A stretch of 34,451 nucleotides of DNA. Source: Clostridia bacterium (GTDB taxonomy: Bacteria; Bacillota; Clostridia; Oscillospirales; CAG-272). The notes below the pieces were generated by a model. The model did not search any database. It saw nothing but the letters and a program-made list of their open reading frames with translations, and was not told where the DNA came from. The DNA is taken from assembly GCA_017481225.1 (NCBI GenBank), contig JAFUPM010000095.1, positions 1-34,451 of the forward strand. Direction: 5' to 3'. Below are positions 25,428 to 33,951 of this stretch, in pieces; the stretch's first letter is position 1; each line of letters starts with the position of its first letter. The position numbers and the translations under genes are program-made.

Positions 25428-25477
25428 CAGTTCAATAACCATCGTACACAAACAGTTCAATAACCACCGTACACAAA
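25428..25477 (+). repeat. Two 25-bp tandem repeats with an operator-like palindrome
   Basis: The unit CAGTTCAATAACCAYCGTAC plus ACAAA occurs at 25428-25452 and 25453-25477, differing at one base, and a third copy begins CAG. The first unit completes a TTGAACAGTTCAA palindrome (25423-25435). The repeats sit directly before a promoter, which suggests a regulator-binding region. Confidence 0.75.
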
Positions 25478-25481
25478 CAGA

Positions 25482-25510
25482 TTGAAATATCTGCAATAAT
25501 ATGGTATAAT
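25482..25510 (+). promoter_or_regulatory. Promoter pointing into the 3' end of the DUF4434-like gene
   Basis: TTGAAA (25482-25487), 17-base spacer, TATAAT (25505-25510), followed by GAGGTGAG and an ATG at 25548. It has all parts of a normal gene start but reads antisense into the opposing hydrolase gene. Confidence 0.65.
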
Positions 25511-25526
25511 AATTCTATCGGAAAAT

Positions 25527-26828
25527 TTAAATTTGTGAGGTGAGAATATGGCAATATTCACTATAAATTTTATATTGCACTGTAGCACGCTCACCTCCTA
25601 TGGCAGGAACAAATCCTTCGGGAAGAAAGAAACCGTTCAGCATAAAAGTCACGATTTTTTCGGAATACGGATGGACTGCTTGTATTTGCTGTAAATAACC
25701 GTTTTCTCCATCCATACCGCCGCCGTTAAAGCGCGGCACAAGAGTGAAATAGTCATCAAAATCAAATGCTTCGCAATTTGCCCAAAGGTGTTTTTTTGCC
25801 ACCCGACAGACCTTTGAAAGATGATAATACATATCACCGCTTTCTTTGACGGTCAATCTGCCTCCGTCTACCGTGTGACCCACCATATCCTGCGGGGCGA
25901 TAATATCAAAGTCAGCCCCTTCACGCGCGAGCCGATTCAAAAATTCCGGATGTATACCACCTGTTTCGGGGTATAGATTCTCTCCTGCCGCATAAGGCGA
26001 AATTATAAAAGGCTTGACCGGGCTGAGGGTGATTGCGTGACCGCGGAGCTCGTGCCACCTGTCCCAAATTTCCTCTTTGTATTGACGGATATCAGCTTCC
26101 TCCGACTCATACCATCCGTAAAAAGCGGGACTGTCTCCGTAAAGGGAATACAATTCGGTCATGACTTCCTTTGTGTGCGGTAATGCACCGCCATAGGTGT
26201 GTCCAAGTCCGATGAAAACGTATTGTCCATTGCGTTCAGCTGCGCGCAACACGGCGCGAACAGGATCTTTTGCGGTAATATCCGACCGCGGGTAAAGACT
26301 CGACGGATAATGTGCCGTATTCTCACCGTCCATTGTTCTTTGCTGTACCGTGGTTGTTATAATAATGCACTTAATCCCCAAGAGTGCCATTTGATCAATG
26401 TATGCTTCCCAGTCGTCATCGGTCATTTTCTTTGTATCGGCAGTAAACGAGGCGCATGCCTTTCGGTCGTTTGGCGGTCCGAACATTATAAACCCTCCGG
26501 ACAAGATCGGAAGACGTTTTTCTTCTATGCAAAAGGATGTTTTTGTCTCTTCAAACTTCTCTTCACAATGCTCTTTGAATCTGACACAAATAGTGTGTGT
26601 GCCGGCGTTGTAGTATTGGCGGTGAGTAAAGAAATAAAAATCTTTTACTTCAAATTCGCTCACTCTTTCTATCTCTTTTCCGTCTACCGTTATAATAGCA
26701 TCTAGTAACGCCCCGCAGTACTTTGTGCGTATTTGTATTCTTGCCTCTACTTCATCCTCGGCGCTTGCCGGCATAAAGGGGATAAAGCTGATATCAAGAC
26801 CGTTGTTGCAAGAAAATGTGTGTTCCAT
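25527..26828 (-). CDS. Putative cytoplasmic TIM-barrel glycoside hydrolase (DUF4434-like)
   Basis: 433 aa, with GGAGG 6 bases before the ATG and no signal peptide. Residues about 1-103 are a beta-sandwich-like accessory region. From about 110 onward it looks like a TIM barrel: GGFIMFGPP, LLGIKCIIITTTVQ, the FYGWYESEE segment (236-244, candidate catalytic Glu241) and DIIAPQDMVGH in a later strand. These match the DUF4434 type of glycoside-hydrolase-like proteins, though I cannot confirm this without a profile search. Its own weak promoter lies upstream and the AraC regulator follows in the same direction, so it is part of the glycan cluster. Glycan target unknown. Confidence 0.65.
   Translation of the reverse strand: MEHTFSCNNGLDISFIPFMPASAEDEVEARIQIRTKYCGALLDAIITVDGKEIERVSEFEVKDFYFFTHRQYYNAGTHTICVRFKEHCEEKFEETKTSFCIEEKRLPILSGGFIMFGPPNDRKACASFTADTKKMTDDDWEAYIDQMALLGIKCIIITTTVQQRTMDGENTAHYPSSLYPRSDITAKDPVRAVLRAAERNGQYVFIGLGHTYGGALPHTKEVMTELYSLYGDSPAFYGWYESEEADIRQYKEEIWDRWHELRGHAITLSPVKPFIISPYAAGENLYPETGGIHPEFLNRLAREGADFDIIAPQDMVGHTVDGGRLTVKESGDMYYHLSKVCRVAKKHLWANCEAFDFDDYFTLVPRFNGGGMDGENGYLQQIQAVHPYSEKIVTFMLNGFFLPEGFVPAIGGERATVQYKIYSEYCHILTSQI
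25548..25694 (+). CDS. Short antisense ORF with good promoter and ribosome site (doubtful gene)
   Basis: 48 codons from ATG 25548, with GAGGTGAG 4 bases upstream. It overlaps the last part of the DUF4434-like gene on the other strand over its whole length, so its codons are dictated by that gene. The N-terminal MAIFTINFILHCST is hydrophobic and then turns basic. I recognise no family. It could be the stump of a gene lost by rearrangement, with its original promoter and start preserved, or the promoter could make an antisense RNA. Confidence 0.25.
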   Translation: MAIFTINFILHCSTLTSYGRNKSFGKKETVQHKSHDFFGIRMDCLYLL

Positions 26829-26864
26829 AGGAAACCTCCGATTCTATATCTATCTCACACGAAT

Positions 26865-26893
26865 ATTATATCCTATAAAGAGGTAGAGAACAA
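26865..26893 (-). promoter_or_regulatory. Promoter of the DUF4434-like gene
   Basis: On minus: TTGTTC (26893-26888), 17-base spacer, TATAAT (26870-26865). The -35 is weak, as expected for an activator-dependent promoter. The AraC regulator ends 33 bases upstream. Confidence 0.5.
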
Positions 26894-26925
26894 CCGAAAA
26901 AAAGTGTCAAAAGGTTCATTTTTCG

Positions 26926-27693
26926 CTATTTTTGTTTACGGGACAAATAACTCGATGGGCTTTTCCCTGTAACGCGCTTAAAGGATGTGGAAAAATATTT
27001 TGCAGATGTATATCCGGAAAGTTCGGCAACCTTTTCTACCGAGTAATATTGCGATTCGAGCAAAGCTACGGCATGGTTAATTCGTAACTTCACAAGATAT
27101 TCCTTTGGCGAGATTCCCATTTCCTCGAAGAAAATTCTGCGGAAATAGGATGTACAGTACCCTGAATCTTTGGAAACACTTTCAACAGATAATTCCGGGT
27201 TTGAAAAGCCGGAGTGCATAGCTTCAACTGCGTGCTGTACACAGTATTTAGATGATTTTGAATCGCTTGCAAGTGACTGACGCTCTATTTGCTCAAGTAT
27301 CGATAGAAAAAGCGAATCTATACGGTAAACGAATCCGCACGGTTGATTTTGCCATGTAGTGAGCATCTTGCCAAAAAGTGTAATAAATGCGTCGGGATTT
27401 GTGGCGTGCATATTTGAAATAGGTGGAGTTTTTTCAAAAAAAGCTTCAAAATGCACAACGAACACCTCTTCATCAGTGGAGCTTGATATAACATAATCGT
27501 ATCCCGTTGGAACAAAGGTCACGTCGTTCTTGTTCAGACGGATTCGGTCGCCTCCTTTAACGACCGTAGCTTTGCCGTGAGCACGAAAAATAAGAGCGTG
27601 GTAGTGTCTTGGCGGAGAGTATCTTTCGGATGCGGGAAACTCCAAGCGCAAAACAGAAAGTATCTTGAAATTAAAACGTTCACTGTTAAACAT
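26926..27693 (-). CDS. AraC-family transcriptional regulator of the glycan cluster
   Basis: 255 aa. The N-terminal half has a cupin-like sensor (HYHALIFRAHG near 30-40, FVPTGYDYVIS near 60-70). The C-terminal half is an AraC/XylS double helix-turn-helix: first HTH about 168-188 (LSVESVSKDSGYCTSYFRRIF), second about 218-240 (YSVEKVAELSGYTSAKYF), then the family ending near GKSPSSYL. The ATG at 27693 has no ribosome site and lies about seven bases after the -10, so the mRNA is probably leaderless. It is divergent from the five-gene operon at 27863 and upstream of the DUF4434-like gene, so it most likely controls both in response to a sugar. Confidence 0.92.
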   Translation of the reverse strand: MFNSERFNFKILSVLRLEFPASERYSPPRHYHALIFRAHGKATVVKGGDRIRLNKNDVTFVPTGYDYVISSSTDEEVFVVHFEAFFEKTPPISNMHATNPDAFITLFGKMLTTWQNQPCGFVYRIDSLFLSILEQIERQSLASDSKSSKYCVQHAVEAMHSGFSNPELSVESVSKDSGYCTSYFRRIFFEEMGISPKEYLVKLRINHAVALLESQYYSVEKVAELSGYTSAKYFSTSFKRVTGKSPSSYLSRKQK

Positions 27694-27699
27694 AAGTAT

Positions 27700-27728
27700 A
27701 GTATACTCGGGTTTTGTTGTTTTGTCAA
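27700..27728 (-). promoter_or_regulatory. Promoter of the AraC regulator, giving a leaderless start
   Basis: On minus: TTGACA (27728-27723), 17-base spacer, TATACT (27705-27700). The expected start point is at or within a base or two of the A of the ATG (27693). Confidence 0.75.
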
Positions 27729-27790
27729 TAGTGCTGTTTTAGCAATAGATAACAGTAGCGAAAATCTAACCTTTTCATTCTTTTTTGAGG

Positions 27791-27829
27791 TTGTACGGTT
27801 TTTCTCTTTTTGTTATAATGAAAGTACAA
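27791..27829 (+). promoter_or_regulatory. Promoter of the five-gene glycan operon
   Basis: TTGTAC (27791-27796), 17-base spacer, TATAAT (27814-27819). The -35 hexamer is mirrored by GTACAA at 27824-27829, so TTGTAC/GTACAA bracket the -10 region and may be a regulator site. AraC-type sites are usually direct repeats, so this is uncertain. Confidence 0.7.
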
Positions 27830-27862
27830 ATCAAAACATTTTTAAAAAGGAGTTACTAGAAA

Positions 27863-29188
27863 ATGAATGGCATGATTCTCAAACCGGATTTCGTTTATAA
27901 CAAGAAAGGATGGAAAAAAATTGATTTATCAGGTGAAGTAAAGACTAACATAACTTCGAGAAAATATGATTATCTTCTGTCAGAGCTTTCGCTTGGTAAG
28001 GCTAGTGTAATAGCGGAAAACGGAGATTTGTATGTCAAAGTGGGAGACGCCGATACATCGGTAAGGTGCAATGAGGGCGAAACTGTTATTCGCATATCCG
28101 AAAATGGAATTGCAGTGATAGGTAAAGATGAAGACGCGGTGTCAAACGGTGTTAAAATGCTTATTGATATGAAGCGCGTGGCGATGGGCGACGGTGAATT
28201 TCCGATAGGCGAATTTCACTATACTCCTAAAATCAGCTTCCGCGGAGTACATATGTGCATCTTCAAGCCGAATGACGGTACGGAGAAGGACGATACAACG
28301 ATAGATGACGTTATGCGCAGAACAAAAATCGCAGCTCTCTGCGGCTATAACTACGTATTTTATGAATTTTGGGGAATGTTCCCTTATGAAAAGCGCGAAT
28401 ATGCTCATTGGCCTAACGCTTGGTCAAAGGCTGACGTTGATAAGCTTATTTCCTTTGTAATAGATGACCTTCATATGACTCCCATTCCTCACCAAAATCT
28501 CACAAGCCATGCCGGCTGGAGCCGTATCATCTCTCGCCAGCACGTAGTGCTTGACCAGCGCCCCGACCTTGCGGATATGTGGATACCGGGCGGCTGGTGC
28601 TTTGCAACCACGAGAGAGGATACGAAGGCGTATTTGCGCGATATTATCGATGACCTTGTTAAAACCTACCGCAACCCACCTATCCTCCATTGCTCATGTG
28701 ACAAGTGCTTCGGATTCGGCTCAACCGAGGAAGAAAGAGTTGTTCCTGCAGACGATCTTTTCGTAAATCATATGCTCTTTTTGCACGATGAGCTAAAGGA
28801 GCGCGGTGTTCGTATGGCTATGTGGTCGGATATGCTCTATTCCTCGCTTGACGTGAAGTATTGGAAATGTGACCCCGCTGTCACCGATAGATTGCCAAAC
28901 GATATACTTATGAACGTCTGGACCCATAACGATATCGGAGAGACGAAGTGGCAGGACGTTCCGTTCTTTGAGGACCGGGGCTTTGAAACGGTTTATTCGC
29001 CCTTCCTTGATAAAAACGGAGCAAAGAACATGATAGAGCAGTGTATCGAAAACGGCTCCCTCGGTATCGTGCAGACCACGTGGCACAGACCCGAGTTAGC
29101 ACTTCCTACCGTTGTTTATTCCGGAGCGTATATGTGGACCGGAAGCGAACCCGATGAAGAAGCAGTTAATGCAATACTGGAGAAATAA
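27863..29188 (+). CDS. GH20-like (beta-hexosaminidase fold) protein with the catalytic Glu position occupied by Lys
   Basis: 441 aa, with AAGGAG upstream of the ATG and no signal peptide. Residues about 25-105 resemble the GH20b domain, ending in the AVSNGVKMLIDM helix. The barrel starts at SFRGVHMCIF (about 125-134) and continues with NYVFYEFWGMFPY. The strand that carries the GH20 Asp-Glu pair reads HCSCDKCFGFGS (276-287), so Asp280 is followed by Lys281 instead of the acid/base Glu. Later segments MAMWSDML and VQTTWHRP look like substrate-pocket Trp motifs. It may be a non-hydrolytic or altered-mechanism member. It is the first gene of the operon, 11 bases before the next gene. Confidence 0.78.
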   Translation: MNGMILKPDFVYNKKGWKKIDLSGEVKTNITSRKYDYLLSELSLGKASVIAENGDLYVKVGDADTSVRCNEGETVIRISENGIAVIGKDEDAVSNGVKMLIDMKRVAMGDGEFPIGEFHYTPKISFRGVHMCIFKPNDGTEKDDTTIDDVMRRTKIAALCGYNYVFYEFWGMFPYEKREYAHWPNAWSKADVDKLISFVIDDLHMTPIPHQNLTSHAGWSRIISRQHVVLDQRPDLADMWIPGGWCFATTREDTKAYLRDIIDDLVKTYRNPPILHCSCDKCFGFGSTEEERVVPADDLFVNHMLFLHDELKERGVRMAMWSDMLYSSLDVKYWKCDPAVTDRLPNDILMNVWTHNDIGETKWQDVPFFEDRGFETVYSPFLDKNGAKNMIEQCIENGSLGIVQTTWHRPELALPTVVYSGAYMWTGSEPDEEAVNAILEK

Positions 29189-29199
29189 GGAGAGCTGTC

Positions 29200-30231
29200 A
29201 TGTCTATAAAACACACCGCCGTAAGCTACTACGGACTTAATTACGTTGAACACGCGGAAAAAGATTTCATTGAAATGAAGGAGCACGGATGCGACACGGT
29301 TATCCTTGCTATCACCGAGTTCGATATGGACTTTTGGTTCCCGAATATCAACAATATAGTAAAGACCGCACACAAGGTCGGACTTCGCTGTATTGCCGAT
29401 ACGTGGGGAATAGGTAAATACTTCGGAGGCGAGCAGGTATCTCTCTTCCTTCAGAATAATATTCATCACAGACAGGTTTCGGCATACACGGGAGAGGTGC
29501 TTAATGCGGCTTGCTTCAATACTAATTCCTTCAGAGATTATTTCACAAACATCTGCTTGAAGCTTGCGAGAGAAACCGAGGTTGACGGCTTCTTCTGGGA
29601 CGAGCCCCATTATGCATATCCAAAATCTTACGCCTCTATCACGGGTGGCGCGGGCGACGACTGGGCTTGCAGATGTCCCGAGTGCATGAAAAAATTCGAG
29701 GACTACTACGGCTACGAGATGCCCAAATTTATGAATGATGACGTGAAGCAGTTCAGATGGAGAGAGGCTCTTAAAACTCTCGCCGATTGCTCTAAGGCGA
29801 TTAAAGAGGTAAATCCAAACCTTGAGATTACCTGTTGTGTTCACGCAACCAAGAATACGTATTACGTAACCGAGCTTCGCGGCTATGATAATTGGGAAAT
29901 GGTTGCGGCTTGTCCTTACTTTGACGTATTCTCTACTACGATTATTAACTGGTCACTTCCAGAAAGCTTCTTCAAGGAGATTACCGAGCGCACCGTTCGT
30001 ATCGCAAAGAAGTACGGCAAGCAGAGCGAAAGATGGCTTATGGGCTACAACGCGCAGCCTGAGGACTTCTCGCAGATAGACAAGGTTGTGGATATGTACG
30101 AGAGTATGGGCGTTGACAGGCTTGCCACCTGGACTTACAGAGGCGGTCTTGGCACGAGCGTTGCCGCGCCCGACCCGATAAAGCTGTGGGACGCTATCGG
30201 CGAAAACTATAAGAGAGTGCTGAAAAAATGA
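29200..30231 (+). CDS. Putative TIM-barrel glycoside hydrolase of unknown family
   Basis: 343 aa, with AAGGAGAG 8 bases before the ATG and no signal peptide. TIM-barrel character throughout. The best candidate active site is FFWDEPHY (131-138, Asp134-Glu135). A CRCPECMKKFEDYYG segment (157-171) follows, a CxCxxC-type pattern often seen next to the catalytic strand in uncharacterised barrel hydrolases. The end, TWTYRGGLGTSVAAPDP, resembles the last barrel strand. I cannot place it in a numbered GH family. Its stop overlaps the SIS gene start (ATGA). Confidence 0.65.
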   Translation: MSIKHTAVSYYGLNYVEHAEKDFIEMKEHGCDTVILAITEFDMDFWFPNINNIVKTAHKVGLRCIADTWGIGKYFGGEQVSLFLQNNIHHRQVSAYTGEVLNAACFNTNSFRDYFTNICLKLARETEVDGFFWDEPHYAYPKSYASITGGAGDDWACRCPECMKKFEDYYGYEMPKFMNDDVKQFRWREALKTLADCSKAIKEVNPNLEITCCVHATKNTYYVTELRGYDNWEMVAACPYFDVFSTTIINWSLPESFFKEITERTVRIAKKYGKQSERWLMGYNAQPEDFSQIDKVVDMYESMGVDRLATWTYRGGLGTSVAAPDPIKLWDAIGENYKRVLKK

Positions 30232-30932
30232 TGAGTGAGTATCTTGAAAAAATAGTTGAAAACTTAAACAAAATCGAACACGAGGAAGCAAAAAAACTTG
30301 TCGAGGCGGCACATGAGGTCGCAAGAGTTATCAAGAATGACGGTTTAATATTTGTCTTTGGCTGCGGTCATTCTCACATTCCGGGACTTGACGCGTTTTA
30401 CCGCGCGGGCGGTCTTGCAAACGTTTCACCGATGCTTGATACCGACCTTATGCTTCATAACGGTGCGGCAAAATCCAGCCGAATGGAGAAAATGAGCGGT
30501 ATTGCTCCCGAAATATTCAGAAGATACGTACCTACAAAAAAGGATATGATTTTCATCTTCTCCGCATCGGGCAAAAACCAAGTTCCCATAGAGATGGCAG
30601 ATGCCGCTAAAGGCGCAGGGGTCAAGTGCGTGGGAATATCCTCTATGACTTACGCTGAAATGGGTGGTAAGCTCCATGAGCACGTGGACATCGCCATAGA
30701 CTGCAAGATTCCTTACGGTGACGCTTGTATGGACGTAGGCGAAGCGAAAATGGGCGGACTTTCTACCTATGCCGCCTGCTTCATACTCAACACTTGTCTT
30801 ATAAACGGCGCAAAGCTTGCCTTGGAGCAAGGTGCAAAGCCACCCGTGTACCTCAGCGGAAACATCGAAGGCGGCAGAGAGCATAACGTAGTGCTTGAAA
30901 ATCTGTATATCGGCAGGGTGAAGCATTTATGA
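30228..30932 (+). CDS. SIS-domain phosphosugar-binding protein (UPF0309-like)
   Basis: 234 aa with a single SIS domain: VFGCGHSHI (43-51) and FSASGKN (111-117) are the sugar-phosphate binding loops. The YRAGG segment and the C-terminal tail fit the UPF0309 group of sugar isomerase-type proteins. There is no kinase or N-acetyltransferase domain. Translationally coupled on both sides (ATGA with the previous gene, 4-base overlap with the kinase). Likely role: isomerising or ether-cleaving a phosphorylated sugar made by the adjacent kinase. The exact reaction is inference. Confidence 0.85.
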   Translation: MMSEYLEKIVENLNKIEHEEAKKLVEAAHEVARVIKNDGLIFVFGCGHSHIPGLDAFYRAGGLANVSPMLDTDLMLHNGAAKSSRMEKMSGIAPEIFRRYVPTKKDMIFIFSASGKNQVPIEMADAAKGAGVKCVGISSMTYAEMGGKLHEHVDIAIDCKIPYGDACMDVGEAKMGGLSTYAACFILNTCLINGAKLALEQGAKPPVYLSGNIEGGREHNVVLENLYIGRVKHL

Positions 30933-31777
30933 GCAAAATAGCAGTGATAGGAATAGTCGGAAATTCGGTATTTCTTCCGGTAGAGAAATTTCACGAGGGC
31001 GGTGAGACGGTAGAAGCATCGTCCGTACACTTTGAGCCGGGCGGAAAGGGCTTTAATCAAGCGGCCTGCGCCGCAAGATGCGGCGCTGAGGTTTCGTTTC
31101 TAGGAGCGGTAGGCAAAGAATACAGACAAGAGATCGCCGAGTTTCTCGAAAACGAAAACATACGGCATACGCTCATTTTTAAGGACGGTTCAACAGCATT
31201 TGCCGCTATAGTTACAAACAAAAGCGGAAGCAATCACGTTACCGTATATCAGGGCGTTCAGCTTTCGACAGAAGACGTAAGCGTTTTTGAAGAAGAAATA
31301 AAAGATGCCGATATTCTTCTCCTTAACAATGAGGTTTCGGAGGAAGTAAATATTGCGGCAATAAGAATTGCGAAGGAAAACGGAGTTAAGTGTATACTCA
31401 ACCCCGCCCCTGCAAGAGTTGCGGATAAATATATTCTTGACAACGTCGATCTGTTTACCCCAAACGAGCACGAAACGCTTGGCATAGAGGACAAGGAAAA
31501 CGTAATCATGACGCTTGGCAAAAAAGGCTGTCTTATAAAGACCACGGGACAGATCATTCCTTCGGTCGACGTCGGAAAGGTCGTTGACACCACAGGTGCG
31601 GGAGATACCTTTAACGGTGTACTTTGCGCAATGCTCGCGAGTGGGCTAGATGTTGGTGTGTCTGCAAAAATAGCTAACAAGGTAGCTTCTCTCGGTGTAA
31701 CGAGAAGATATGCCGTATCTTCAATCCCGACGAAAGAAGAAATTAAATCAATTCAAAATGAGGTCGTAAGCCTATGA
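30929..31777 (+). CDS. PfkB-family (ribokinase-like) sugar kinase
   Basis: 282 aa. PfkB signature 1 is GGKGFNQA (38-45), with NPAPA (158-162) and TPNEHE (177-182) as in ribokinases, and signature 2 DTTGAGDTF (220-228) with catalytic Asp226. Complete. It overlaps both neighbours by four bases. The NPAPA/TPNEHE pattern points to the ribokinase subgroup rather than fructokinase, but substrate cannot be fixed. In this operon it probably phosphorylates the monosaccharide released by the hydrolases. Confidence 0.92.
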   Translation: MSKIAVIGIVGNSVFLPVEKFHEGGETVEASSVHFEPGGKGFNQAACAARCGAEVSFLGAVGKEYRQEIAEFLENENIRHTLIFKDGSTAFAAIVTNKSGSNHVTVYQGVQLSTEDVSVFEEEIKDADILLLNNEVSEEVNIAAIRIAKENGVKCILNPAPARVADKYILDNVDLFTPNEHETLGIEDKENVIMTLGKKGCLIKTTGQIIPSVDVGKVVDTTGAGDTFNGVLCAMLASGLDVGVSAKIANKVASLGVTRRYAVSSIPTKEEIKSIQNEVVSL

Positions 31778-33795
31778 AAAGTAAAGAATTGTTTGCAAAT
31801 CCCCCTAAAAAATACAGTCCGAGGAAAATTCAGCACAGATATACCGATGACCATAAAGACCTTCTGGATTCGATAGAGAACGAAGGATATCACGGTCTCG
31901 TTACGAACGTGCCGTTTGATGACGGCTTTACGTCAAACAAAAATAACATTCGAGCATTCAGCCAATTCCTTGATTCTATAAAGTCTCGAGGGTTGCCGTA
32001 TTGGATATATGACGAGCACGGTTACCCAAGCGGAAAGGCGGATACCTTAGTCATCGAAGGACATCCCGAGTTCAAGTCCAAGGGAATGTTTATGTATAAG
32101 CGAATGGTGTTTGAGAAAACACGCGCGAAGTACCATCTTCCGGATGAGGCTGACAAAATAGTTTACGCTGTGAAGTATCCCTTCTTCGATACATCGGGCG
32201 GCGGTCGGGTTGATTATTCAAGACCCACCGAGCTTTCCTTTGACAGTGATTACCTTGAATGTGAGCTTGATGTGCGTGAGGTACTTTACGTTTTTGCGGT
32301 AAAGACTACCCACGAGGGTACTCACAGTATGCACAACGCAAATTCACAGCGTTTTAACATCAACATAATGGATAAGCGAGCCGTCAGGCGATTTATTGAC
32401 GTTGCCTTTGAGCCGATAGCAAAAATAGAAGGTGCGTATGAGGGCGCTGAAGCGGTGTTTACCGATGAGCCCAGCCTCTTTGTAACCTATAATGCTATGG
32501 ATACTGCATACAACTACGCGGTTTGCCCGTATGCTGACGGAATGTTTGAGTATTTCTACGAACTGTACGGAGAAAGACTTGAACCGAAGCTGCCCCTCAT
32601 CTTTGAAGGCGGTAAGGCGGCTTATCCCATACGCATAAAATTCTACGAGCTTGTAGGTAAAATGATAGCCGAGGCGTATTCGGGACAAATAAACGAGTGG
32701 TGCGAGGCTCACGGCACGAAATTCTCGGGGCATTATTTAGGAGAAGACGAGCCCTTTGCCCACGTTGCATATTACGGCAATTATTCAAAGGTTGTATCGG
32801 CGGCAGGATATCCCGGATTTGATATTCTCTCCTGCTTCCCCGAAATCTTCAAGTACGTAAACGATAAAGTACCCGAAATGGTAGCGAGGAAGACTGCGTC
32901 CCCAGGACTTATGGTTGAGCTTTGTCCTTTTGACAAAAAGAGTGAATTTGATAAAGCTCCCTTCGACAATATGAAGTGTGTGACAGCCCTTTGTTATCTT
33001 CACGGAGCGCGGGTGTCTAACTCCTATTTCCAGCTTCGCGAGGACGAGCGAACTCCCGAAAACGTTGCGAAAATGCGTGAGTTTAACAAGTATACGGCAA
33101 GACTCGGTTATATGCTTGACGGCCTTGTGCCTGACACAAATATTTTCGTGTACTATCCTATTGAAAACAATCAGGCAAGACTTGTTCCCGAACACTCAAG
33201 AGCAGCCTCGGCAACAGAAAAAGCCCGTCAGCACGATTCGATAGAAAATATTACGAGCTCACTTGAGCTTTCAGGCTTCAATCCGCTTTTCGTTGACAAA
33301 GAGGATGTTGTAAACGCGTACTATTCCTTTGTTAAGTGCGGTATACCATCGATTTCCGAATTGAAGGTTAAAACCGTCATTGTTCCCGAAATAGAGGTGA
33401 TAGACGAGAACGCACTCTCGTCGCTCAAAGCGCTTTCTGAAAACGGCGTTCGAGTATTCTTTGTTGACGGGGTACCTTCCGTGAGTGCAAACAGCGGAGA
33501 GTATATCGAGTGCGGATTTGAGAAAACAGAAATTTGTGAAGTTTTGAAAATGCTTCATTCCGATGGCGAAATATTGACCGACGAGGCAAACGGCAAGGTA
33601 ATTCGCGGAAAATTCCGCGATGGCGATAGAATGCTCCATCTGTTTGTCAACACGGCAAGGGAGGATACAAAAATCGGTTATGATGCGGCAAGTCCCGGTG
33701 AGATATTCGATCTTGATTCAGGAAATGTTTCAACCGTATTGCCGGGCGAGAAGATAAGAATTCCCGCAATGCGCGGTATTTTTATAAAAATTTAA
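31774..33795 (+). CDS. Large putative cytoplasmic glycoside hydrolase (GH106-like)
   Basis: 673 aa without signal peptide. The N-terminal barrel has WIYDEHGYPSGKA (77-89), a motif shared by GH106-type alpha-L-rhamnosidases and relatives, and AVFTDEPSL (227-235), where Glu232 is a good catalytic candidate. A later segment (FSGHYLGEDEPFAH) supplies more acidic residues. The C-terminal part (about 440-673) fits a Rossmann-like trimerisation-type domain followed by a small beta domain. At 673 aa it is shorter than canonical GH106 enzymes of about 1000 aa, so family assignment is tentative. Last gene of the operon, followed by a terminator at 33864. Confidence 0.7.
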   Translation: MKSKELFANPPKKYSPRKIQHRYTDDHKDLLDSIENEGYHGLVTNVPFDDGFTSNKNNIRAFSQFLDSIKSRGLPYWIYDEHGYPSGKADTLVIEGHPEFKSKGMFMYKRMVFEKTRAKYHLPDEADKIVYAVKYPFFDTSGGGRVDYSRPTELSFDSDYLECELDVREVLYVFAVKTTHEGTHSMHNANSQRFNINIMDKRAVRRFIDVAFEPIAKIEGAYEGAEAVFTDEPSLFVTYNAMDTAYNYAVCPYADGMFEYFYELYGERLEPKLPLIFEGGKAAYPIRIKFYELVGKMIAEAYSGQINEWCEAHGTKFSGHYLGEDEPFAHVAYYGNYSKVVSAAGYPGFDILSCFPEIFKYVNDKVPEMVARKTASPGLMVELCPFDKKSEFDKAPFDNMKCVTALCYLHGARVSNSYFQLREDERTPENVAKMREFNKYTARLGYMLDGLVPDTNIFVYYPIENNQARLVPEHSRAASATEKARQHDSIENITSSLELSGFNPLFVDKEDVVNAYYSFVKCGIPSISELKVKTVIVPEIEVIDENALSSLKALSENGVRVFFVDGVPSVSANSGEYIECGFEKTEICEVLKMLHSDGEILTDEANGKVIRGKFRDGDRMLHLFVNTAREDTKIGYDAASPGEIFDLDSGNVSTVLPGEKIRIPAMRGIFIKI

Positions 33796-33863
33796 TCTCA
33801 TTGTTGTATAATTACCTCGCTTTCTTGTGTGGTTGGGTTTGGCGATTTAATATACAATAAAGC

Positions 33864-33909
33864 AAGCGGATGCTCAACACCTTTTGGTAAAGAACATCCG
33901 CTTTTTTCT
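33864..33909 (+). terminator. Terminator of the five-gene glycan operon
   Basis: AAGCGGATG (33864-33872) pairs perfectly with CATCCGCTT (33895-33903), then TTTTCTT. It lies 69 bases after the GH106-like stop. Confidence 0.85.
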
Positions 33910-33951
33910 TTTTTGGAGCTAAGTTAATGACTCAGCCCCATTGCTTTTTCA

